Translations under genes and position numbers: made by a program | From: Manduca sexta | Taxonomy: Eukaryota > Arthropoda > Insecta > Lepidoptera > Sphingidae | Assembly (NCBI RefSeq): GCF_014839805.1 | Contig: NC_051142.1 | Location: 17,516,589-17,580,588, forward strand | DNA length: 64,000 nucleotides | Direction: 5' to 3' | Part shown: positions 12,183 through 64,000 of the stretch, piece by piece | How the letters are laid out: each line of letters begins with the position of its first letter | Position numbering within the stretch: position 1 is the first letter of the stretch | Notes under the pieces: model-generated | What the model saw: only the letters and a program-made list of their open reading frames with translations | Databases searched by the model: none | What the model was told of the DNA's origin: nothing

Positions 12183-15100
12183 GTACTTAATTACATGTTG
12201 CGTAATAGTGTTCCTCGATTTTATGGCTAAAAAGTATCTCGAATATTAACGTCAACAATATATACCGCTGCCTTAGAGGCAAAAAAAACTTGTTTGAACG
12301 CCCTGGGATCGACTTCTAGTTATGCTAAATATCTCTCAATATTCGGATGGCAGACCCAATATGAATTAGAAAATTCTTTGTTAATTTTCTGTATAAATAT
12401 AGCTTTAAAATTCTCTATGATCATGGTGTTGACTGGTTTCCAGCCGTTACTTCACTTGTTTCAAAGTACATAAGGGCGCGTATCCATCAGGTATGCGGGT
12501 GGTCTAAACGGTGTCTTAGTAAAATTCAACCAATAGTATTACTTCATTTTCCCGCCAACTCTTAGTGCAATTCTAGTGGAAAAGGGCGAACGGAAGATGT
12601 CACACCGTTTGTATCTCTACATATTGTCACACAGCTTTGGTGGAAATGCACCCTAATAGTTGAAAAGTCAATGAGTAGTTCTCATTTTGAAATAAATTTT
12701 TTTTCTTACCTGGATTAAGTTCTGATTACTGTCCAAATAAAAATCTTAAGTACATAATAATTTGATAAGCTGTAAAAAACAAATGTTAAAAAAATCATAA
12801 CATGTTTTTTTCTATCTTAACAGGCTAAAAAGGAGTTAAGTTATTACTAAAAATCAATAATGAATTTAAACATCATGTCTGACTTATCATTGTTTATCCA
12901 AAAAATATTACAATTTGTATTTTAAAATCTGACATTAATGTTAATTTATTAAATTGAATAATGTTTTATTCTTTCTCATGTAATTATAAAATATTTATGT
13001 ACTTGTTATTCGATAGTTCCTTAATTCGTGAATATTTGACAGCAAGGTCAGGTCAGGTCAAGGTGATATCCATTATTATACAAAATAAATAAAAAAAAAA
13101 AAATTCGTGACACAACAAATATTCTTTCATAAAACATTTATGATTTGATAAATTAAGAAGCCTTGTTAAAATCGGCGATTTACTGCCAAGTACTTGTCCA
13201 TTATTGAAGTATTTTCGACTCACATGTTGTAGTGTAATGGAAAGTACTAAATACATAATAAACCGTTCCTTATAATGTTTTAATAAAGGGTAGAATTATA
13301 CAGGCCAAAAAATGCGACAATATTGAATTCCATGAATTTTGACCAAGGGTAAGGTTGAATTAAGATAACTAATTAGGGCATGGGTCCCAACACATAACAC
13401 GAAAAGTTAGTTATAAATACGAAGCATAATAAACAAGAAAAGAAATAATAAATTCAATATAATAATTTTAATAAAATATTTTCTAGTGTTGCATTTTGTA
13501 TCTGGTTCCGACAGGCCGGCATAATTGTGTCGACTGCCGAGGGGTAATCATCTCTCGTCAGTCGACATTCTATTGGACCCCACCCCACTTACTATGCAGT
13601 GGGGTCTTTGCTGTACCCGAAAAAAATATATATATAAGTACTTTGTTAGGGTTTACTTTGGTGCTAAAGTTAATCCGTGTAATGTATATACACCTTGTAA
13701 TGAAACTCTGATACCTTAACGAGATAAGGCAAGTCATTCTTGCTCAAAATACTGATTGCATTGACGTACTGTTAGATCCGTAGGTGGTTTAAGGCAATTT
13801 TTTTATGTAATACTTATGAATTCATATTAATTTGGACTTTCACACAGCATTTGTTATGCACGCGTCAAATATAGACCATTTTTGTCACCTAAGAAAAAAA
13901 ACTTTTTGCATAACAATTCTTATCTAAGACGGTCAGAGTTTTGTTACAGGTTTTATTATTTGTTTATAACACGCTGTCTTAAATCTGCACACAATTGTTA
14001 ATATTCTAAATATTTTTTAATCTCTTACTTTTGTTAACATTCCAAATCAGGGCCGCATTCAGAGGGTTAATGTTAGGGTTTGACCCACACTTGTTTTTAT
14101 TATCATGATGTACGAGCGGGGTAATTGTAACAGGTTATAGCGAATTTCGTGTCATATTATTTAATTATTTTTTTACGTGTTTTTTCTATGGACTTTGTAA
14201 CTTTATGACTGGGTAGGTGTAGTATAAATTTCTTACAGTACAAAGTGAATATTGAACCCTTTGCCTATAATATACAGCAGCTAATAACTTTGTATAAGTT
14301 ATAAATAGTAGGCACATCTTTTAACCCACCTAGACTTATTATAATTAGTACTTGATTGATTTAATTTTGGAGATAATCCATTTTGGCGTGCCTTATTTTT
14401 TTCTTTATATTGGTAATGGTTATTGTTGTTAATAAAACTCGGAACTAAGTCATGACAAATCTAGAAAATAGTTATTTGCTATTCAATATTCACTTTGTAC
14501 TAAAACACTTGACTTATATAGATTGTCTCATACAATGCAATGTTAATCTCTATAGTGCTCATAATGTATATGATATTGTTAATTAAATAATATAATCGAA
14601 TATTTATAAATTTGTTTTTTTTTATCCTTTGTGTAAAGTAGTGGCCCTACTGACACGTGTCACCCAGTTCTCATTCGATATTGGTTTGTATTTAAAACGC
14701 TTTTATAACCGTAAGTGAATCTATTTTGGGATATGTTCCTGCGAACAAGGCAGTTTTGGCCATCATCAGTAAATGTAATATACTACATCTAAACTACCAA
14801 CTACTCTTCCATTTATTTCCTTTACAATAAACGTAATGTTAAATGTCACAGTTCATCTGTTCACATAAGAAACCTTGTTGTCAACAAAAAAAAAGACAAA
14901 TGTTTAATTTAAATATTTTATTAAACACATAAATTTACACCACTTGTAATGACGACATCAATCAATAAAACAGTTTGTGCGAAACTAGTCGATTCTTTAG
15001 AAATATTACAAAATAATTTTTAGCTTATAATTACACTTTTATGAATAAAGCAAAATTGGAAACTGCATAATCTAAATTATTTAATGAGGTTTTTATATAG

Positions 15101-15449
15101 AAGACGAAGAACGCAAGATCAAATTCACATCGCATGGAGAGTTCATAATTTCTAAAGAATCAAACCAGTTTCGTCGTAGGATCTTATCATTCATTTATGA
15201 ATGAGTTAAGAATGAAAATGTCACTATAAAAGTGTAATATTCAATGGACACTAAGCTAACACTGTTAGCCAAAAATAACTTATATCTATAGGTAAAACAG
15301 TGACGGATTAAGTAGTGCAACTCGAGAACTCTACACTTTGTTTTCGTTTGATTTCGCCATGTTCATTTTGTGTACGTCATAGCGATACTGAAAGTTATCA
15401 AATCATTTGATGCGTAAAAAAATCAACATATTATTATTTTTTTACTTAC
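12183..15449. other. Intergenic, no gene seen
   Basis: AT-rich sequence with many stops in all frames and one partial dispersed repeat (13494-13625). No exon with convincing codon content or splice sites was found on either strand. In particular, none continues the Argonaute-like exon at 15450-15715. Confidence 0.4.
13494..13625 (+). repeat. Dispersed repeat, partial copy of the 11448 family
   Basis: Contains the CAACAGG-like start (CGACAGGCCGGCA), AGTCGACATTCTATTGGA and GCAGTGGGGTC blocks of the family. The 5' part is missing. Confidence 0.6.
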
Positions 15450-15715
15450 AACTTTTAGATCCTTAATCCTCATAGGCAAATAATTTGTCAACACCTTTAC
15501 CCGCCTTGTGGACCCAGGAATTCTCAGTGGTATAGAGCGCAAAGAAGGCCTGGGTGCTGGTGGAGTTGCAGATGGTGTGTCTCCTCTACCAGACTCTGAC
15601 GGCGGGGCTCCCCTTCCTGCCCCTGGTGGCGGGGCTCCCCTTCCTGAACCTGGCGGCGGGGCTCCCCTCCCCGACCCTGACGGCGGAGCTCCCCTTTCCC
15701 AGGAGTTAACTGTTT
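15450..15715 (-). pseudogene. Orphan Argonaute-like N-terminal exon
   Basis: On the minus strand an open segment begins after an acceptor (AATAAACAG) and ends at a strong donor (GTT followed by GTAAGT). It encodes four Gly/Arg/Pro repeats (GRGAPPPGS-type, about 30 bp each), a Pro/Ser spacer, then IPLRIPGSTRR and VKVLTNYLPMRIKDLKV. The last part resembles the entry to the Argonaute N domain (G..R.v.VltNYl.m....l, usually followed by YhYDV). A Gly/Arg/Pro-rich leader is typical of insect Ago2. The next exon, which should begin with the YDV-type strand, was not found downstream, nor was any exon upstream. It is therefore either a relic or duplicated exon, or part of a gene with very distant exons. 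The family call is from memory of motifs only. Confidence 0.4.
15597..15700 (-). repeat. ~30-bp coding tandem repeat (Gly-Arg-Gly-Ala-Pro-Pro)
   Basis: Three to four units of GGCGGGGCTCCCCTTCCTG-type sequence (plus-strand view). On the minus strand they read as RGAPP(P/S)GSG repeats inside the Argonaute-like exon. The period is 30 bp, so unit changes keep frame. Confidence 0.7.
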
Positions 15716-17616
15716 CTGTTTATTTTTTGCGAGGGCTATTTAATAGCACACAATGATTGATTGATGAGTAAATAATGGTAAATTGTGCGTTTCTTAGACC
15801 TGAATACAAGCCACGAATGACTCATTAATGGCTTTGGGAGTTGTTCATTTCGTAGTGTGCAATTGATAAGCCACATAAAATTTTTGGACACAAAATGGAA
15901 AACTAAATATCAATGGAATATTAAATATCAAAGTAAACATAGTTTATAACTATAAAATTATAGTTTACACCCATATCAAAACAAATTTGTTAGCATGCGA
16001 GTATGGGTCCCAAAGCTCTTCCTTAATCCGGCACTGCTACACTTGGTATATCAGATCTAATCAGGTCACAATGTCTAGTATTTAAACTATACAATTCGTT
16101 TGAGCTATTGCAATGTAGGCAAGCGCCCTTTGGGCGAGCAGCACGCAGGTAGCACAAGCGTTATGATGTACTTACAGCTTCATTAGTATATAGATATATA
16201 CAAATATTTTACATTAACATATACATATATTTATTTTTTACAAAACACTAACAAAATTTTAAAAAGAATAAATATTTTTTTGTGAAAATCATTTTCATCA
16301 GTATTACTGCCAAAAAGATTGTGACATTGTGTAAAAATATTCATAGCACTATTTAATATCAAATAAGAAATCAATACAACTATAGTATATTTTAGTCTAA
16401 ATAATTATGAATGTAAGTTTGTACAGTAAAAAGCACCCTATTTGTTTAATATTATCACTGCTTTAGGCGCTGTGCACACTGGACAATTTAGTCAAAAGTT
16501 ACTTTGGATTCTATAGACTTCACAGTATTACTAAAATGTTTCATATAAAAGTTTATTATCGATACCAAAAATCATCTTTTTATTGTTATCACTGAGTTAA
16601 ACTAATTGGAAAAGCTATTTTAGCGCCTCGATTGGGTTTTTTACTGATTTCTTTAGGCCTAAAAATTTTTTTATAATTCCAGTAACACCTAAAGCGCTAA
16701 GTATGTAATCAAATGCAAGTATTTGAAAAAAGTTATCTAACAACCGTTGGTGTCTACATATTTGGCTGTAAATCATAGCGCCAGAAATAATATTAATAAA
16801 TAAAGCCTGACAGTCACATATATTCCTGATCTCACACTAAAATACATGTCTTATGTTTTGTATCATAAATCATATTAATATTCTGATCTCAAACACCCTA
16901 AATAAATAATTTCGCCTTACAATATTTACAGTGAGAAAATCGCTCTTGTTTTTAAAACCGACTAAGCGATTCAGACGATGAGAAATGTAAAATAATTTTT
17001 ATTCCATAAATTTGATATAATACCGTATTAATAGAATAGTTTTTTTCCATGAATTAGGTTTAATACCTTTAGATATCGTATAAAAATACTCTAAAATAAC
17101 AAAAAAATATTGAAACCTGTGACTAAACTTTTGTTAAAATTATACTTCCCAAATACGTCCCTGAGACCTACATAATTATGTATATTTAAAAAAATGTAAA
17201 TAAAAACGCTATTGTGAACTGGGTCTTAACTACAAATTGGCTAAAACCAGTCAAAATCCTGTATCAAACATTTCTATCTTGTTATTCGGAAATAAAGACA
17301 GACAACAGTTTTTCTTTTTGAAACCAGTGCACAGATTATATTACCTCCAATATTGCCAATTAGAAAAGTAAAAATACATCGAAATGGATGTTAGATATTA
17401 AAAACACACACTATATACAATTAGTACAGATTTTAGGAACATCTAGATTTTAATGACGTAAATTTACGTAATTTTTAATAATAATTACATAAGTTCGTGG
17501 ATAGCTGTTACAGGATAATTTTTTTAAAGCCTTTGAAGACAAACATGCCAAGTAGTAGTAGTAGTGAGTCGACAGCCAACTTCGAGCTTTTGAAACAGAC
17601 TGAACGTAATCCCGAA

Positions 17617-17624
17617 TGACGTCA
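17617..17624. promoter_or_regulatory. CRE-type palindrome TGACGTCA
   Basis: A perfect CREB/ATF consensus octamer in a locally GC-richer segment (17540-17720), far from any called start codon. A second copy lies at 18208-18215 and a third at 63192-63199. Function is not shown; they may belong to repeats. Confidence 0.25.
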
Positions 17625-18448
17625 CAGCGATTTTTTCCGAGAGTAAAGCGGCACGAGAGAAGTAGAGGAGGTAACTAAATTCATGCCAAAAACAAAAAGA
17701 CACACTCGCCAGTGGACGTCACCTATGTCAATGAGCTTATATGGAAAGCACTTTCAACATAACTATAAGAAAATTTTATCTGTATATTTTAGAGCTCTTT
17801 ACAACATCTAAATCCCGGGACAAATATATACGGTTCGCAAAGATTTCTGTACAGGATTTAATTTGCTTCTCGGTTTCCTTGGCTTATATACTTCTGTAAT
17901 TAAAGCTCAGAATCGACTAACAAGCGCTTTATTACTGCTATCCACTAACTTATCCATATTCAGTAGTTAAGACTTACTGTTAACCATAGACAATTTTTAT
18001 AGCAAAGCCCATAGACAAAGAATAGGGTTGTACCTTTTTCCTTCATTATGAAAATGTAGATACGTGACGTTACAAATATTCACACAAAAATATTTATATT
18101 ATAAAATAGTTTCTGCGGCCCAGTTACCTGTCTCTTTAGTGTTGTAAATATTAAAAAATTCATTCCGTTACCCTTTCTACGTCTATGGTCACTTACATGA
18201 CGTGTTATGACGTCATATACACGGCATTATTTTAGTACTAATTTTTGTGCATAATTTATATCACTGTGCCCTAAATATATAAAATAATGTAGCACACTAT
18301 TTTGTTTCATTCATTATATTTTTTTTTAATATCCACCGATAAAGACAAGTTCAGTATAGTTTGTCAAACAGCGGTTAAAGTTACCCGCAATTGACATTAA
18401 CCTGATGTACGCATTAATCTAAACCGCGTTTTCCGTCCCATATATCAA

Positions 18449-18590
18449 GGGTCCTTATTCTCTACGTTTTAAACTCGTAGCACGGCCATGTTACATCATC
18501 ATCGTGAAATCCGAGGAATGGTATTCTGTATGCCGATTTATAGTCTTAAACGTGACGCGTTGCGTTACGTGCTTGTTACGCATTGTAATA
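18449..18590 (+). repeat. Degenerate copy of the 43299 MITE
   Basis: Begins GGGTCCTTATTCTCTACG. It shares inner blocks with 43299-43476, such as GGAATGGTATTCTGTA, ATAGTC and GTTACGTGCTTGTTACGCA (some in inverse order). The right inverted end is not recognisable. Confidence 0.4.
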
Positions 18591-19868
18591 ACAAGTGGCA
18601 TAAAGAATAAGCCGTCTGTATTTAATTACTTTCTTGGCTTTGGCCACATGGCAATGAGGAATTACTACCTTGCCAAAGCAAATAACGCCCTCTTAACTGA
18701 ATTATAAAGTATTAAATCGAACGCAGCATATTCCACGGCTCATGAAGACCCGTCTAGCCTCATAGAATATAGAAGAGCACACATTTCAGAGTATTCATGA
18801 ATGTCTCTTTGAATTTTGTCAAAGATAGCTTTATTAGTCACAATCAGTTATAAGTTCTTATCAAAAATTTTATGATTTTATTCTAGCAATCATTTAAGCT
18901 ATTTTATTAGTATGTTATTCTTTTTAGGGCAAAATACACGCTAATCTCACTAAGAAATCATTTAAGTTGTCTCCAAAGAGACTTCTATATTTTTCAATTG
19001 AACTTGCAGACTTGGTAATGAAATTAAGTTATGTTTATGACTTATTAGTGATCTTTTACTGTAAATTTAAGGTTGAAATTAGAATAAATAGCATTGAAAT
19101 ACACGACACTAAACAGTTTATGACTGAAAGTTACTGACAAATTAAAATGTTGTGTAAAATCTACGCTTGTTTGTAGTCTGCAAGTATTATTGAAAAATAA
19201 AATGTATATTGCGTTATCGGAGTACATAATGTAGTTATATATTGTAAACAATAAAAAATTATCACTAAATTATATTTTGTGCGATAAAATTTTATCAATT
19301 TTGACATTACCAGTTGTCAAATTCAATGTGCGCTTGATTGCAGATGTCACTTTACTGTTTGACAGCTGTCAAAATCAGTTGCTGTTGAAAATTTACAAAG
19401 TTATCGTTTAGAGAGTCTAGATATAACGTGCACTTGTTATGAAGCATTGGGGCTGTATAAATGTCAATAATCTAATTGTTTTAGGGAAATGCAAGCGACA
19501 TTTCGAAAATACTTAATCAGAATTTAATACTTCCTCCCTCAATATTTCTAGTGAACCGTCAAGCTTCTTACAGCTTTAAATAAGTCCGATAAATCATGGC
19601 AGCCACTGGCACCGATGATATGATTAAATTTTTGAGTAATAATAACAATACACCTTTCAACTTTAAGCTTGTTAAGCCACTAATGTCGACGATGTATGCA
19701 AACCCCAATTTTATTTTGACAGCTGTCAAAATGTTAATCTATACCTTCCTACAAGTCTAGAGTTGTCAAATAATCCGATAAGCCATAACAGGCGCAAGTT
19801 ATCAGCAATCTAACTACAACATTAAAGTCTACACGAGTTTTCTCGACAATTGTCATCTTGACATTTTT

Positions 19869-62634
<42,766 letters not shown>

Positions 62635-64000
62635 CTGGAAGAGAATGCATACTATATTATCCTTTATTTTTATATTATTTATTTTTATTTTTACACACAA
62701 AACAGGTTACAATCATAATACAAACTTAATGCTACAAATGAGGTTTCTTAACACAATTTTAACCCAAAACTGGTGTTACACAATAAATTTATACAAGTGC
62801 GAGTGATATAACTAAGTAATAATCATAAACGAAAAGAGAAAGTGATACTTAGCTACTGAAGATGACTAGAAACGAAATATTATTTTATAAAATGTATACA
62901 GAAATTGCCTTAAATTACTAAATATAATTTAAATTAATTTAATTTAATGGAGTTACTTTGAAAATTACGGATCAACCTTTTATATGAACGATCTTTATAG
63001 TATCAAAACCTCTTGGAATAGGGGACCGGACTCATTTTTGTTCTTTATTATTATCAAATATTTACGTTATATAAATTATAACACAGAAAGAATTATTTAA
63101 ATCCGGTAAAAAATCAACAAGTTATAAGTCTTTTAATTTTGGTAGAAGGGGTAAGTAACAAGAAACAGAAAAGAGGCGCAACACCCACGTTTGACGTCAT
63201 CGGGCATTACGACGCGTGCGAAAGAAAGAGATGAAGCGATATCCCCACTTCGGCACATAGTAATATTTGAAATATGAATCACTGGCTCATTTTTTAACCA
63301 ATTTTAAGAGCGTTTACGTGCCGCGCGTGAAGTCAACTATAGGTAATTCGTCGCAAAATTCACTCACACAGAGCCGTTGCGTAGCTGTGTGCGTAGAGTT
63401 AGCGCGTCGGCTATCTTTATAGTCAGACCAAAAAATTTTGATCTTTTCGCTTTAATTATCTAATTGGAATGTAGCTTATGATTTATGAATTTATGATAAA
63501 TGAAGAATTCTATTATTAAATATATAAGAATTCATCATGAAATAGTTTATATGTATCATTTTGTAATTATAAAAAAAAATAAACATTTTTAACAAATTTT
63601 AACGGCAATTTTACAAATTGTTATTTTCATTAGTAAAGTGGAGCTTATCATGAAGCCGAAAGATAGGCACCAGAACTCCGTAATCAGACAATATATCAGG
63701 AAAATTACTGTGCTACGATGTTTATAATGGACCACATAATTACTCCATAGATCTGCAGTTTTTAATATTTAGCGTATTGAAAGTTTAAATTAAGTCATTA
63801 GAAATTACATATTGGAATTTATATTTTGAGTCAGAAGGTGTATGTAATGAGATGTCATTTTTAGGTGTATAACTAAAAAGTGATAAATAAAAGACTTCTT
63901 TTTCGGAAGTTGGTTATATTTTTTGGATAGTTTTTTAATAGGTATTGCTTCTCAGTGACATCGATCATCAATCGATCGATTGTACATCCATGTATAACAA
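62635..64000. other. Nf1: NF1 intron, no exon seen to the window edge
   Basis: The next upstream NF1 exon should encode the segment that ends in a ...WEIS-like motif. I found no such exon on the minus strand here. A GC-richer island at 63170-63260 contains TGACGTCA (63192-63199) and ACGACGCGTGCGAAAGAAAG. It could be a repeat or a regulatory element. Confidence 0.4.

Larger units (their letters stand above)
15716..19868. other. Region 3' of NF1, no gene seen
   Basis: AT-rich sequence. It may include the NF1 3' UTR (minus strand), but no poly(A) signal could be tied to it. It holds a partial MITE (18449-18590) and two perfect TGACGTCA palindromes (17617-17624, 18208-18215). Short ORFs here have no recognisable features. 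Confidence 0.35.

Noticed and set aside
15508..15756. Plus-strand 82-residue ORF with GGGAPLP repeats
   Set aside because: It is the complement of the Argonaute-like exon. The minus strand has proper splice sites and a recognisable motif; the plus ORF has neither.

Overview
This is a eukaryotic, AT-rich, intron-rich window. It is almost certainly from a moth or butterfly: it carries several copies of typical lepidopteran tRNA-derived SINEs, small Helitrons with TC...CTAG ends, and foldback MITEs. No rRNA, tRNA gene or CRISPR array was seen. All calls come from reading the sequence; no database search was run.

Layout. (1) 63-6123, minus: a gene for a very acidic, Ser/Asp/Glu-rich protein of about 1,115 residues in six phase-consistent exons. 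I do not recognise it. (2) 6989-11177, plus: a divergent gene for a short tail-anchored-like protein resembling the N-terminal half of RMDN3/PTPIP51 (membrane segment, coiled coil, acidic FFAT-type motif). No TPR exons follow in the window. (3) 12.2-19.8 kb: mostly gene-free, with one orphan minus-strand exon whose end looks like the start of an Argonaute N domain. (4) 19869-62634, minus: 52 exons of the neurofibromin (NF1) gene, from about residue 550 of the family to a proposed C-terminus. Together they encode about 2,246 residues. The first exons lie beyond the right edge.

The NF1 exons supply, in order, the Cys/Ser-rich region, the RasGAP domain (arginine-finger motif FRGNS and the FLRFINPAI motif), the Sec14-PH module, the HEAT-like C-terminal region, a variable linker and a basic tail. 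Every exon junction keeps frame except one. Between the two central GAP exons (51351-51487 and 50582-50672) there is one extra base, which reads as a frameshift. There is also a 51-base phase-0 exon with no vertebrate counterpart that I know of.

The NF1 introns are a museum of transposons. One 4.4 kb DNA transposon with 27-bp terminal inverted repeats still has an intact 901-residue transposase-like ORF. Two Helitrons with tandemly repeated cores end 17-20 bp from splice donors. One SINE inserted at intron position +2 of a donor, and its 16-bp target duplication preserved the donor. Another Helitron sits inside a foldback MITE.
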